From NCBI GenBank assembly GCA_017545165.1, contig JAFWQQ010000017.1, forward strand, positions 80,418-144,417: 64,000 nt of DNA. Reading direction: 5' to 3'. The translations under genes were made by a program, and so were the position numbers. The stretch comes from Oscillospiraceae bacterium. Lineage in GTDB: Bacteria; Bacillota; Clostridia; Oscillospirales; Oscillospiraceae. Below are positions 1-9,429 of the stretch, piece after piece (the stretch's first letter is position 1; every line of letters begins with the position of its first letter). The notes below the pieces were generated by a model, which was not told the origin of the DNA, searched no databases, and worked only from the letters and a program-made list of their open reading frames with translations.

Positions 1-170
1 TCCTTCTCGCCCTTGAAGTAAGGCTTCATGGGGGCCATGCCGGAGTTGATGAGCAGAAGGCTGGCGTCTCCCTGGGGGATCAGAGAAAAGCTGGGCAGGC
101 GCAGGTGCCCCTTGCTCTCAAAGAAACTCAGAAACATTTCACGCAGTTGATTCAGTCCGTACTTTTCCAT
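1..170 (-). CDS. alaS: Alanine--tRNA ligase, N-terminal part (cut by window edge)
   Basis: This enzyme charges tRNA-Ala with alanine in the cytoplasm. Only the first 56 codons lie in the window and the frame runs off the left edge. The visible residues carry the class II motif 1 region of bacterial AlaRS, with the invariant stretch [12 protein letters not shown] at residues 41 to 52, which fixes the identity. The start is the ATG at 168-170, preceded by AGAGG nine bases upstream and directly after the T-run of the leader terminator. The gene sits behind its own T-box leader and sigma-A promoter, so it is expected to be induced when tRNA-Ala is uncharged. Confidence 0.95.
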   Translation of the reverse strand, partial: MEKYGLNQLREMFLSFFESKGHLRLPSFSLIPQGDASLLLINSGMAPMKPYFKGEK

Positions 171-185
171 TATTATTTTCCTCTC

Positions 186-416
186 AAAAAAGATACCCCT
201 GTCCCATCTCTGGAACAGGGGCGAATGTTCGTTCGCGGTACCACCCTGATTCGCCGCTGTGCGGCCTCTCAGCGCCCTTAACGCGGGCAGACGCCCCGGT
301 CCTCCCGGGGTGGCTCCGAAGTGGCTGTCGACTGGAGACGCAGGACCTCGCACCAACCGGTCCCTCTCTGAAACGCTCCGCGCCGACTCGTTTCGTCAAC
401 GCCGATATAACGATGT
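186..416 (-). promoter_or_regulatory. T-box leader of alaS, with terminator
   Basis: Read on the minus strand, the leader contains the conserved T-box sequence GGTGGTACCGCG (234-245). It is followed by an intrinsic terminator with the stem CCCCTGTTCC/GGGACAGGGG and a U-run at 186-191. A Stem I region with AGAGAGGGA and GGTGCGAGG motifs lies upstream. The likely specifier is GCC (Ala) at 323-325, because it precedes the motif NNTTCGGAG at the same distance as the Tyr codon TAC does in the second T-box of this window. Uncharged tRNA-Ala should stabilise the antiterminator. Confidence 0.93.
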
Positions 417-417
417 A

Positions 418-445
418 ACTATATCACAGCTTTGATATTTGTCAA
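418..445 (-). promoter_or_regulatory. Sigma-A type promoter of the alaS T-box transcript
   Basis: On the minus strand a perfect TTGACA (440-445) is separated by 16 bp from TATAGT (418-423). It is placed just upstream of the T-box leader. Confidence 0.85.
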
Positions 446-469
446 GCACAACCATTGAGGAGAACTTCG

Positions 470-838
470 TTATAAAAGATACTGACCGGTCATAAGACCG
501 ATCGCGCCGTGCTTCCGGCAGAAGATCCCCAAATCACTCGTATCAATAAATTCTGTAAAATATCGATCAGCTTCGTCTAAAGCATCCTGAACAGTAGCAT
601 TAATCCCGTGACAGCGATGCTGCCACAGCCAATGAAGAAGTGTGGGGTTTCGTTTATCATGCTGGTTCGATGCTGCACCGATATTGATGTAATAATTCCT
701 CGTGTCCCACTGTGAGCCCTGTACGTTGAAGCACAAAATGACATTATCCTGTTCCAGATACCAATAGCTTCCTTTTTTTCGATACCCTTTCTGCTTCAGG
801 ATCGGTTTGATTTCCCGAATGAACTCTTCTTTCGTCAT
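470..838 (-). CDS. DUF4304 domain protein
   Basis: This is a 122-residue soluble protein with the layout of DUF4304: an N-terminal segment with KPILKQKGYRKKGSYWY, then a strand ending in FNVQGSQWD and a YYINIGA segment. The family has no established biochemical role. The start ATG overlaps the stop of the U32 gene by the 4-bp ATGA arrangement, which suggests it is the last, translationally coupled gene of the mltG-U32 operon. Base composition is visibly more AT-rich than its neighbours, so it may be a late addition. Function is unknown; the family assignment rests on sequence resemblance alone. Confidence 0.75.
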   Translation of the reverse strand: MTKEEFIREIKPILKQKGYRKKGSYWYLEQDNVILCFNVQGSQWDTRNYYINIGAASNQHDKRNPTLLHWLWQHRCHGINATVQDALDEADRYFTEFIDTSDLGIFCRKHGAIGLMTGQYLL

Positions 839-2058
839 TTCTTTCCCTCTTCTACGCGAATCAGTTTCCTCACAATCGCAAGAGAAGGCGCATCCGCCGG
901 CAGCCGCATCCGAAAACGCATCATAGCCCGGCGGGTGTCCGGGATCGTATTCCCCTCCTCGTCGAAAAGCTCCCCTGCCGTGAAGGAGATCGGTTCCCCT
1001 TCCGGCAGCAGCAATTCCAGCGCGTCGCCGGGAAAGATCTTGTTCCGCTGGGTCAGAAGCGCCATGCGGTCTTCCCCACAGTTCTGCACCACCGCCGCGA
1101 TCTCTGCGGTGGAGGAATAGCTGGCCTCGGCGTAATGCTGTCCCGGTTCATCGAAATAGAACCCCGTGGTGTAGGGGCGGTGGCTGCATTTTTCGGTCTC
1201 CGACACCCACAAGGGATCCAGAGACTCCCCCGCCAGCGCCGCGTCCAGGGCGTGGCGATAGGCGTTGGTGGTCACCGCCGTATAGTAGGCGGACTTCATG
1301 CGCCCCTCTATTTTGAGACTGGTGACGCCTGCCTCCAGCAGCTCCGGCAGATGCTCGATCATGCGCATGTCCCGGCTGTTCAGGATGTAGGTGCCGCCGT
1401 CCTCGGTGATTTCAAAATACTGCCCGGGCCGCGTCTCCTCCACCAAGTGATACTTCCAGCGGCAGGGCTGGGCGCACTGGCCCCGGTTGGCGTCCCGCCC
1501 GGTGAGATAATTGGACAGCAGGCAGCGGCCGGAAAAGCTGACGCACATGGCGCCGTGGACGAAGGCCTCGATGCGAAGCTCCGGCGGCGTATTGTCTCGG
1601 ATCTTCCGGATGTCCTCCAAGGGTGTCTCCCGGGCCAGAACAACCGTATCCGCGCCGAGACGAAACAGGGCATTTGCCGTGGCGCTGTTGATCACCCCAA
1701 ACTGGGTGCTCACATGCCTTGCCACCCGGGGCGCGTGGAGCTTTGCCAGTTCCAGCACGCCCAGATCAGCTATAATCAGCGCATCAACGCCGGCATCCTG
1801 CAGAAATTCAAGATACGCGGGAAGCGCCCTGAGCTCCTTCTCCCGAGGCAGCGTATTGCAGGTAACGTATATCTTGACGCCTTCTTCGTGGGCAAGAGAT
1901 ACCGCCGTCCGCAGCTCGTCGTCACTGAAATTCGCCGCAGCCGATCGCATGCCGAACTGTCGCCCTGCCAGATAAATCGCGTCCGCGCCGTATAGGATCG
2001 CCATCTTCAGACGCTCAAGATCTCCCGCCGGGGAGAGCAGTTCCGCCTTAGCCTCCAT
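835..2058 (-). CDS. Peptidase U32 family protein (TrhP/RlhA-type RNA hydroxylation)
   Basis: This 407-residue protein carries the U32 signature EAFVHGAMC...SGRCLLS, followed by NRGQCAQPCRW with the cysteines that form the family's metal/Fe-S site, and the conserved SLKIEGRMKS segment. U32 proteins are now linked to prephenate-dependent hydroxylation of tRNA U34 (TrhP) or 23S rRNA (RlhA) rather than to proteolysis. The neighbouring mltG resembles the B. subtilis yrrL-yrrN-yrrO order, which favours a TrhP-like role; this is inference. The ATG at 2056-2058 (MEAKAELLSPAGD) was chosen because family members start close to the LLSPAG motif; an in-frame extension upstream lies inside mltG. It overlaps the mltG stop by 11 bp. 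Confidence 0.85.
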   Translation of the reverse strand: MEAKAELLSPAGDLERLKMAILYGADAIYLAGRQFGMRSAAANFSDDELRTAVSLAHEEGVKIYVTCNTLPREKELRALPAYLEFLQDAGVDALIIADLGVLELAKLHAPRVARHVSTQFGVINSATANALFRLGADTVVLARETPLEDIRKIRDNTPPELRIEAFVHGAMCVSFSGRCLLSNYLTGRDANRGQCAQPCRWKYHLVEETRPGQYFEITEDGGTYILNSRDMRMIEHLPELLEAGVTSLKIEGRMKSAYYTAVTTNAYRHALDAALAGESLDPLWVSETEKCSHRPYTTGFYFDEPGQHYAEASYSSTAEIAAVVQNCGEDRMALLTQRNKIFPGDALELLLPEGEPISFTAGELFDEEGNTIPDTRRAMMRFRMRLPADAPSLAIVRKLIRVEEGKK

Positions 2059-3466
2059 AGTTCTGAGTCGCCACGAAGGCGTTGAATTCTGCCATATTGG
2101 TAAAGAAGCGATGCGTGCCGGTCTCCGTATCCAGCGCATAATAATAGTAATCGGTGGTAGCGGGCTCCAGCGCAGCTTTCAAGGAGGCAAGGCCCGGGTT
2201 GCAGATGGGCGTCGGCGGCAGGCCGATCCGATCCCGCGTGTTGTAGAGACTGTCCTCCGACAGCATTTCCGTAGTAGGCGCGCCCTCATGCTCCGGATGG
2301 ACATAGAGGATGGTCGCGTCGATTCCAAGAGGACTGTTGCTGTGCAGGCGGTTGTAGATGACCGAGGCGATAAGCGGCCGCTCCTCATCATTCGCCGCTT
2401 CTTTTTCGATCATGGACGCGATGGTCACGATTTCGCGGATATCTCTGCCGCTCTGCTCCATCTCTGTCATCATATCAGAATTGAAGCTGGTGTGGAAGGT
2501 TTCCAGGAACTTATTGATGGCGCTGGCGGGCTCCATATTCACATAGAACTCATAGGTGTTGGGGAACAGATAGCCCTCCAGATACTTCGATCTCAGATAG
2601 AAATCATAGGTGTTCTGGGATTGATCCTTCTCCAGGTAACTGGGTTTGTCCAGTCGCAGCAGCTCCAACTGCTCCGAGCTCAGCTCCTCCAGGAAGCTGT
2701 AGTTGAACCGGTAATTGGCGGCGGCTTCCATCAGATCCGAGTAGGTGCTGACGCCCTTCTGTTCCATCAGCAGGAACATCTGGTCCATGGTCATGCCCTC
2801 CGGGAAGGTGACCGTAACCGTGACGGCACCTCCGGTGAAGGGGCTCATGTGCTGGATCAGCGCACGGTAATCATACGTGGAATGCAGCTCATATTCTCCA
2901 GGAACAACTTTGGTGTCCGCATGAGAGAGACGGCAAAATGCAGTAAAAAGCCATTTGTATTCGATCAAGCCTGCGTCCTTCAGCATATCGGCCATATAAT
3001 CGATATCTGCATGGGTAACGCGCTTGGTACGCACCAGATTTCCTTCCTCGTCGCGGACCTCCACCGTCTCGGAATCGAAAATACTCATGGGCAGGGTCAC
3101 AGTCGCGTGGAAATCCTTCTTGTTCAGCGCCATCACGTCGCTGGCGGCCATCCAGCCCAGGCAGGCCAGCACCACGCTGAGGCAGATCACGAATACGAAA
3201 TACATCATACCGCCCAGGCAGCCGGAGCGATACTCATGACTTTGTCGGATGGGACGATAATCCCGCTCGGATTCCTTGTCTCCCGTATAGTTGGAGGCCT
3301 TCTTCCCGGACTGATTGATGAAAAGACGATCTACCGGGTTGTTGGGATCTCTCTGAGCCGCGTATGTGCCGTCAGCCCGGCGGACCGGCGTCTGCGGCCT
3401 CTCATTCCCACGGCTGGAGACCGATCTTTCATACAGCTCGTATTGCTTTTTGTTTTCCTTCTTCAT
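2048..3466 (-). CDS. mltG: Endolytic murein transglycosylase MltG
   Basis: MltG is a membrane-anchored YceG-like enzyme that cleaves nascent glycan strands and sets their length during peptidoglycan synthesis. The 472-residue protein has a charged cytoplasmic N-terminus of about 85 residues, one transmembrane helix at about 86-108, and an extracellular YceG domain. The catalytic glutamate lies in IASMIEKEA (E354), and the conserved YNTR...GLPPTPICNPG stretch follows. The cytoplasmic tail is longer than in E. coli, as is common in Firmicutes. It is the first gene of an operon that continues into the U32 and DUF4304 genes through overlapping ends. Confidence 0.93.
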   Translation of the reverse strand: MKKENKKQYELYERSVSSRGNERPQTPVRRADGTYAAQRDPNNPVDRLFINQSGKKASNYTGDKESERDYRPIRQSHEYRSGCLGGMMYFVFVICLSVVLACLGWMAASDVMALNKKDFHATVTLPMSIFDSETVEVRDEEGNLVRTKRVTHADIDYMADMLKDAGLIEYKWLFTAFCRLSHADTKVVPGEYELHSTYDYRALIQHMSPFTGGAVTVTVTFPEGMTMDQMFLLMEQKGVSTYSDLMEAAANYRFNYSFLEELSSEQLELLRLDKPSYLEKDQSQNTYDFYLRSKYLEGYLFPNTYEFYVNMEPASAINKFLETFHTSFNSDMMTEMEQSGRDIREIVTIASMIEKEAANDEERPLIASVIYNRLHSNSPLGIDATILYVHPEHEGAPTTEMLSEDSLYNTRDRIGLPPTPICNPGLASLKAALEPATTDYYYYALDTETGTHRFFTNMAEFNAFVATQNYGG

Positions 3467-3513
3467 AGGCGTCCTCCGACAGGTACGTCTGCAGAAACAG
3501 GCGCATAGTATGG

Positions 3514-3540
3514 CCTGAAGCGCGCCGAGCGCGCTTCAGC
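3514..3540. other. GC-rich hairpin in the mltG upstream region
   Basis: The inverted repeat CTGAAGCGCGC / GCGCGCTTCAG has a 1-3 base loop and lies between the divergent mltG and the small Cys-rich gene. No T-run follows on either strand, so it is not a standard terminator; it could be a transcript-stability or operator element. Confidence 0.5.
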
Positions 3541-3614
3541 ATCGCAAGAAATGCAGCGCCCGGTCCGCGGGGCCTGCAAAATGAATCTGAAAAAGCGGAG
3601 AAAGGGAACGGATC

Positions 3615-3752
3615 ATGTTCTGCAACAACTGCAACAACGGCATCTGGATCATCATTCTCATCATCCTGCTCTTCGGCTGGGGCGGAAACGGCATCGGCTG
3701 CGGCTGCGGCTGCGAAAACAACAATTGCGGCTGCGGCGGCTGCTGCAACTGA
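3615..3752 (+). CDS. Tiny Cys/Gly/Asn-rich single-pass membrane peptide
   Basis: This reading frame of 45 residues starts MFCNNCNNG, passes through a strongly hydrophobic segment (WIIILIILLF, about residues 11 to 20), and ends in a Gly/Cys/Asn-rich tail holding eight of its ten cysteines. It has a GGAG/AAAGGG ribosome binding region upstream and is followed within 15 bp by a clean terminator with a UUCG loop, so it looks like a monocistronic real gene. Small hydrophobic Gly/Cys-rich peptides of this kind are often spore-associated (YjcZ-like) in Firmicutes, but no clear family was recognised. Metal binding or disulfide cross-linking in the spore coat is only a guess. Confidence 0.65.
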   Translation: MFCNNCNNGIWIIILIILLFGWGGNGIGCGCGCENNNCGCGGCCN

Positions 3753-3765
3753 AACAGCATACCCG

Positions 3766-3792
3766 GGGCCTCTTCGGAGGCCCTTTTCTTTT
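3766..3792 (+). terminator. Intrinsic terminator after the Cys-rich peptide gene
   Basis: The stem GGGCCTC/GAGGCCC closes a TTCG tetraloop and is followed by TTTTCTTTT on the plus strand. Confidence 0.88.
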
Positions 3793-3794
3793 AC

Positions 3795-4466
3795 TCAGTC
3801 GATAGCGCTGCGGAGAATGCGGTAGATCTCCGCGTTCTTCTCGTCCACGTCCCGTTCCTTCCCGTCCATCCGGAAGGGAATGCGGGTCCAGCCGAAGTAA
3901 TCCGCGGCCCGGTCTGCCGTGCGCAGGCACCGGCGCAGATACTCCACATCCTTCTCGTGAATATCGGCATGGGTGTGGTTTTTAGCCTCACGGCGCCGCA
4001 TACGGGCCAGAGAAGTTTCAATATCCACGTCCAGGTAAATCACCAGATCCGGCCTGGGAAGGCCCATTTTTACATACTCCAGATCGCTGAGCCAGCGGAA
4101 GAACTCCGGCAGCTCCTCCTCCGAGAGCTTGGAGCCCTGGTGCACGGCGTTGGATGTGGTATAGCGGTCCGACAAGAACAGGCCGCCCTCCTCGTAGGTT
4201 GTGCCCCAATCCTTCTTATAGGAGGCAAAACGGTCAACCGCGAAAAACGTCGAGGCGGTATAGGCATTCACATCGTCGGGCCTGGTGCCGAACTCCCCCC
4301 CCAGATACATGCGGATCAGGGCGCTGCTGTCCTGGTCATAGCGGGGAAAGACAATGTGATTATAGTCGATTCCGTCCTGTTCCAGTCTGGCGCAGAGACG
4401 GCGGAATTGAGCGGACTTGCCGCTTCCGTCGATCCCCTCCAGGACGATGAGCGTTCCTTTCTTCAT
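3795..4466 (-). CDS. tmk: Thymidylate kinase
   Basis: Thymidylate kinase phosphorylates dTMP to dTDP with ATP in the cytoplasm. The 223-residue protein has the P-loop GIDGSGKS at about residues 11-18, the DRY motif in LSDRYTTSNAVHQGSKL, and an adenine-binding LID region with arginines (LARMRRREAKNHTH). Length and motif order fit the family, in a variant slightly different from the E. coli type. The gene is followed on the same strand by no close partner; the sirtuin gene lies upstream with a 12-bp gap and they probably share the promoter at 5229-5257. Confidence 0.93.
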   Translation of the reverse strand: MKKGTLIVLEGIDGSGKSAQFRRLCARLEQDGIDYNHIVFPRYDQDSSALIRMYLGGEFGTRPDDVNAYTASTFFAVDRFASYKKDWGTTYEEGGLFLSDRYTTSNAVHQGSKLSEEELPEFFRWLSDLEYVKMGLPRPDLVIYLDVDIETSLARMRRREAKNHTHADIHEKDVEYLRRCLRTADRAADYFGWTRIPFRMDGKERDVDEKNAEIYRILRSAID

Positions 4467-4478
4467 ATGTGTATCCTC

Positions 4479-5195
4479 TCAGACTTGGCTGAATACGTCT
4501 CCGATGTTGGCGTGGATCACCAGATCGGCATAGCGGTCATAGGGAGTCTCGCTGCGATTCACCAGCACCAGCTTGCTGCCGCGATAGTAGTTGATGAGGC
4601 CCGCCGCGGGATACACGTTCAGTGAGGTGCCGCCCACGATCAGGATATCGGCATGGCGAATGTAATGCACCGCCTCGCTGAGCACGTCCTGATCCAGCGG
4701 CTCCTCATAGAGCACGATGTCCGGCCGGATCACGCCGCCGCAGCTGCAGCGTGGCACGCCATCCCCGTGGTTCATCTCCTCCGCGGAGAAGGGCTTGCGG
4801 CAGCGGGAGCAATAGGCCCGCAGGATGCTGCCATGGAGCTCCAGCACCTTCTTGCTGCCGGCGGCCTGGTGAAGCCCGTCGATGTTCTGGGTCACCACGG
4901 CTCGGAGCTTTCCTTCCTGCTCCAGCTGAGCCAGGCGTTTGTGGGCCCGGTTGGGCTGCACGCCGTCGATCACCAGCTTGGCCCGATGGAAACGGTAATA
5001 CTCCTCCGGGTAACGCTCGAAAAAGCTATGGCTCAGGATGGTCTCCGGCGGGTACTTCCATTTCTGGTTATACAGGCCGTCTACACTGCGAAAATCGGGG
5101 ATCCCGCTCTCGGTGCTGACGCCTGCACCGCCGAAAAACACGATGTTGTCGCTGCCTTCTATCCATTCATTTAACTGCGCGATTTTCTCATCCAT
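4479..5195 (-). CDS. cobB: NAD-dependent protein deacylase, Sir2 family
   Basis: This sirtuin removes acyl groups from lysines using NAD. The NAD-binding motif GAGVSTESGIPDFRS, the TQNIDGLH motif, the catalytic histidine in LELHGS, and a zinc site built by CSRC and a later CSC are all visible. The 238-residue start at ATG 5193-5195 (MDEKIAQ) was chosen because AAAGGATGGG lies at the right distance, whereas the longer in-frame start would fall inside the -10 box of the upstream promoter. The upstream promoter should drive this gene and tmk. Bacterial sirtuins act on acetyl, propionyl or succinyl lysines; the preferred acyl group cannot be told here. Confidence 0.92.
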   Translation of the reverse strand: MDEKIAQLNEWIEGSDNIVFFGGAGVSTESGIPDFRSVDGLYNQKWKYPPETILSHSFFERYPEEYYRFHRAKLVIDGVQPNRAHKRLAQLEQEGKLRAVVTQNIDGLHQAAGSKKVLELHGSILRAYCSRCRKPFSAEEMNHGDGVPRCSCGGVIRPDIVLYEEPLDQDVLSEAVHYIRHADILIVGGTSLNVYPAAGLINYYRGSKLVLVNRSETPYDRYADLVIHANIGDVFSQV

Positions 5196-5228
5196 AGCTT
5201 TTCCCATCCTTTCAAAGTTTTTCAAGGT

Positions 5229-5257
5229 ATTATACACCGGTGGGGAATAAATGGCAA
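5229..5257 (-). promoter_or_regulatory. Sigma-A type promoter of the sirtuin-tmk unit
   Basis: On the minus strand TTGCCA (5252-5257) is 17 bp from a perfect TATAAT (5229-5234). Confidence 0.8.
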
Positions 5258-5284
5258 GTAAACAGCCTGTGAAGATTTCTTAAC

Positions 5285-5315
5285 TTGGAAAAGCCGCCCG
5301 AAGGATTCGGACGGC
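5285..5315 (-). terminator. Terminator after the cyclodeaminase-like gene
   Basis: On the minus strand the stem AAGCCGTCCGAA/TTCGGGCGGCTT ends in TTTTCC. It closes the prfC to cyclodeaminase-like unit. Confidence 0.75.
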
Positions 5316-5332
5316 TTGACAGAAGCTTGGAT

Positions 5333-5938
5333 TCAAGTATTTGTTTTTTCGATCACCCGTTGATAGCATGGGAAGATCTCTCCCCACTGGAGCTCGTTTT
5401 CCCTGCGGATCACATAGCGGCGCGTATCCTCGATGCTCAGATCCCCCCAGAAGACGCACACGCGCATGGAGGAACGAACAGCGGCAAGAGCCAGATCGGC
5501 GCTCTCTGCAATGAAATGCTTTGCGTCGGCCGGGCACAGCGCCGCCAACTCCTCCAGCATCTCCAGGGCCTTTGCCATCATGCCCACGATCTCGCTGCTG
5601 ACGGCGCCTGCCACCTGGGTGGCGGCCTCGATCTTGCGCTCGTCCCCGTCTTTGATCGCCCGGCGATAGGGGCCCCTGGCCTTCACGTCCTCGTCGATGA
5701 GGTTCACCATATAATTGCGCAGAATCTCGGCATTTCGGACGAGCCAATCCACTCTCTCATTCTCGGGCAGAACAACTTGGGTAAGTCTGGCTGCCCGCTC
5801 CAGCAGCGCCGCGGACACGGCGGCCGTCATGGCGGCGCCGCTGCCGGTCTGGGCGCGGCTGTCCGGATCGGCCAAAGCTTTGGTAAAGTCCTCCGCGTCC
5901 TTTTTGCGGAAGATCTCGATCTTGATGGATTCAGCCAT
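5333..5938 (-). CDS. Cyclodeaminase/cyclohydrolase family protein (FTCD_C fold), orphan paralogue
   Basis: This 201-residue helical protein has the features of the formimidoyl-THF cyclodeaminase/methenyl-THF cyclohydrolase family, including the Gly-rich stretch RAQTGSGAAMTAAVSAALLERAARLT near residues 28-53, where the family normally has PAPGGGS. It lies 14 bp downstream of prfC, far from the hut cluster at 53-60 kb, which carries the canonical copy. The PGGG motif is altered to TGSGA, so folate chemistry is uncertain and a diverged role is possible. The start ATG follows AAGGAG at good spacing. Confidence 0.7.
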   Translation of the reverse strand: MAESIKIEIFRKKDAEDFTKALADPDSRAQTGSGAAMTAAVSAALLERAARLTQVVLPENERVDWLVRNAEILRNYMVNLIDEDVKARGPYRRAIKDGDERKIEAATQVAGAVSSEIVGMMAKALEMLEELAALCPADAKHFIAESADLALAAVRSSMRVCVFWGDLSIEDTRRYVIRRENELQWGEIFPCYQRVIEKTNT

Positions 5939-5952
5939 GGAAAGCTCCTTTC

Positions 5953-7545
<1,593 letters not shown>

Positions 7546-7647
7546 GTTTTGCTTCCTTTCTTTCAGATCCTGTTGTTCGGGGAAGAAACATGGCCTTAAG
7601 GCGGCGTAAGCATGTAAATTCATCCTCTGTTCAGAATAAAGCAGCTT

Positions 7648-7676
7648 ATGTTATCATATCTTCCCGCAAAATGCAA
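7648..7676 (-). promoter_or_regulatory. Probable sigma-A promoter of prfC
   Basis: On the minus strand TTGCAT (7671-7676) is 17 bp from TAACAT (7648-7653). Confidence 0.6.
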
Positions 7677-7740
7677 AGCTTTTATGGACATTTTTAACGA
7701 GTCGCACTTTGCGGACTGAGTACAGCCCTTCCTGCGGACG

Positions 7741-7769
7741 AAAAACTCCCGGGACATCTGTCCCGGGAG
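7741..7769 (-). terminator. Intrinsic terminator of the tyrS unit
   Basis: On the minus strand CTCCCGGGACA/TGTCCCGGGAG closes a short loop and is followed by TTTTT. Confidence 0.9.
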
Positions 7770-7779
7770 CCCTTGCAAT

Positions 7780-9003
7780 TCAGTTCAGGATGACTTTGTT
7801 GAAGTTTTTCTTGCCGCGCTTGAGGATGAGACCCTTGCGCACCTCCTCGGCGGAGAAGCTTTTGCCGATGTCGGTGACCTTTTCGTCGTCCACGGTCACG
7901 CCGCCCTGCTGGATGTTCCGGCGGGCGTCGGACTTGGTGCTGCAGAGACCGGTTTTAACCAGCAGCGTCATCAGGTCGACGGCGCCCTCGGTCAAATCGC
8001 TCTCCGCAAGCTCCGTGGTGGGCATATTCTCGCTGGAGCCGCCGCCGGCAAAGAGCGCCTTGGCGGAAGCCTCGGCCTTCTTCGCCTCCTCCTCGCCGTG
8101 TACCATCTTGGTCAGCTCGAAGGCCAGGATCTCCTTGGCCCGGTTCAGCTGGCTGCCCTCCCAGGAAGCCATCTCGTCGATCTGCTCCAGAGGCAGGAAG
8201 GTCAGCATCCGGATGCATTTAAGCACGTCCGCGTCCTCCACGTTCCTCCAGTACTGGTAAAACTCGTAGGGGCTGGTCTTGTTGGGGTCCAGCCACACGG
8301 CGTTGCCGGCGGTCTTGCCCATCTTCATGCCGTGGGAGTCTGTGAGCAGGGTGATGGTCATGGCGTGGGCGTCCTTGCCCAGCTTCTTGCGGATCAGCTC
8401 CGTGCCGCCCAGCATGTTGCTCCACTGATCGTCCCCGCCGAACTGCATGTTGCAGTCGTAATGCTGGAACAGGTAGTAGAAGTCGTAGCTCTGCATGATC
8501 ATGTAGTTGAACTCAAAGAAGCTCAGGCCCCGCTCCATGCGCTGCTCGTAGCACTTGGCCCGCAGCATGTTGTTCACGGAAAAGCAGGCGCCCACCTCAC
8601 GCAGCAGCTCCACGTAATTGAGGCTCAGCAGCCAGTCGGCGTTATTGAGCATGAGGGCCTTGTCCGGCCCGAATTCGATGAATTTCTCCATCTGCCTGCG
8701 GAAGCACTCCGCATTGTGGTCGATGTCGGCCCGGGTCAGCATCTTGCGCATGTCCGTGCGGCCCGAGGGGTCGCCGATCATAGTGGTGCCGCCGCCGATC
8801 AGGGCGATGGGCCTGTTGCCCGCCTGCTGGAGCCGCTTCATCAGGGTCAGCGCCATGAAGTGGCCGGCGGTCAAGCTGTCTGCCGTGCAGTCGAAGCCGA
8901 TGTAGAACACCGCCTTGCCGGCGTTGACCATCTCGCGGATCTCTTCCTCATTGGTCACCTGGGCGATGAGTCCGCGGGCGACCAGTTCTTCGTAAATACC
9001 CAT
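7780..9003 (-). CDS. tyrS: Tyrosine--tRNA ligase
   Basis: This class I synthetase charges tRNA-Tyr. The 407-residue protein has the HIGH-like signature in LTAGHFMAL, the KMSKS-like loop KMGKTAGNAVWL, the tyrosine/tRNA-binding region around QFGGDDQWSNM, and a C-terminal S4-type domain (TKSDARRNIQQGGVTVDDEKV). The start at ATG 9001-9003 was preferred over the ATG at 9007-9009, because AGGAG (9011-9015) sits 7 bp from the former and only 1 bp from the latter, although the latter would give an ATGA overlap with the upstream gene. It is transcribed with the C_GCAxxG_C_C gene from a tyrosine T-box leader. Confidence 0.95.
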   Translation of the reverse strand: MGIYEELVARGLIAQVTNEEEIREMVNAGKAVFYIGFDCTADSLTAGHFMALTLMKRLQQAGNRPIALIGGGTTMIGDPSGRTDMRKMLTRADIDHNAECFRRQMEKFIEFGPDKALMLNNADWLLSLNYVELLREVGACFSVNNMLRAKCYEQRMERGLSFFEFNYMIMQSYDFYYLFQHYDCNMQFGGDDQWSNMLGGTELIRKKLGKDAHAMTITLLTDSHGMKMGKTAGNAVWLDPNKTSPYEFYQYWRNVEDADVLKCIRMLTFLPLEQIDEMASWEGSQLNRAKEILAFELTKMVHGEEEAKKAEASAKALFAGGGSSENMPTTELAESDLTEGAVDLMTLLVKTGLCSTKSDARRNIQQGGVTVDDEKVTDIGKSFSAEEVRKGLILKRGKKNFNKVILN

Positions 9004-9005
9004 TT

Positions 9006-9416
9006 TCATTCTCCTGTATTTTGATTTTGATTTTCCTTAATGATTTCTTCCGCATGCTGGGCCGCCCAGGCGATCAGCTGGTCGCAGGGAATGCCGTTTT
9101 GCTTCAGATCCTGGCAGCGGATGCATCCGAAGCGCTTCACAAAGTCCCGAGTGAAAGTCATGGTGAGCTTCGCGATGCGTTTTTTGGCCTCCGCCTCTTC
9201 CCCGTCGGCAAAGGGGAAGGCCAGGCCCAGCGCCATCACGGCCCCGGAAGCCGCGCCGCAGATCTCCCCGCAGCGGACGCCGCCGCCCATGCCGCCGGAG
9301 ACGGCCAGGGCCGTTCTTTTCTCCATGCCGGTATAGCTGCCGAGCGCCGCCAGCACGCTCTGGGCACAGTTGAAGCCGCATGCATGCAGGCGAAGGGATT
9401 CTTCCTGAACGCTCAT
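9006..9416 (-). CDS. C_GCAxxG_C_C family putative redox protein
   Basis: This 136-residue protein matches the small Cys-rich redox family named after its motif: a first cysteine in CGFNCAQSVLAALG, then GGVRCGEICGAASGAVMALG, and further cysteines in RFGCIRCQDL and GIPCDQL. Such proteins occur in anaerobes and are suspected of redox or Fe-S roles, without firm biochemistry. It is the first gene behind the tyrosine T-box and is followed by tyrS with overlapping ends, so it is expected to be induced by tyrosine limitation. The start follows GAGGAGGATGAGAT at good spacing. Confidence 0.85.
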   Translation of the reverse strand: MSVQEESLRLHACGFNCAQSVLAALGSYTGMEKRTALAVSGGMGGGVRCGEICGAASGAVMALGLAFPFADGEEAEAKKRIAKLTMTFTRDFVKRFGCIRCQDLKQNGIPCDQLIAWAAQHAEEIIKENQNQNTGE

Positions 9417-9429
9417 ATCTCATCCTCCT

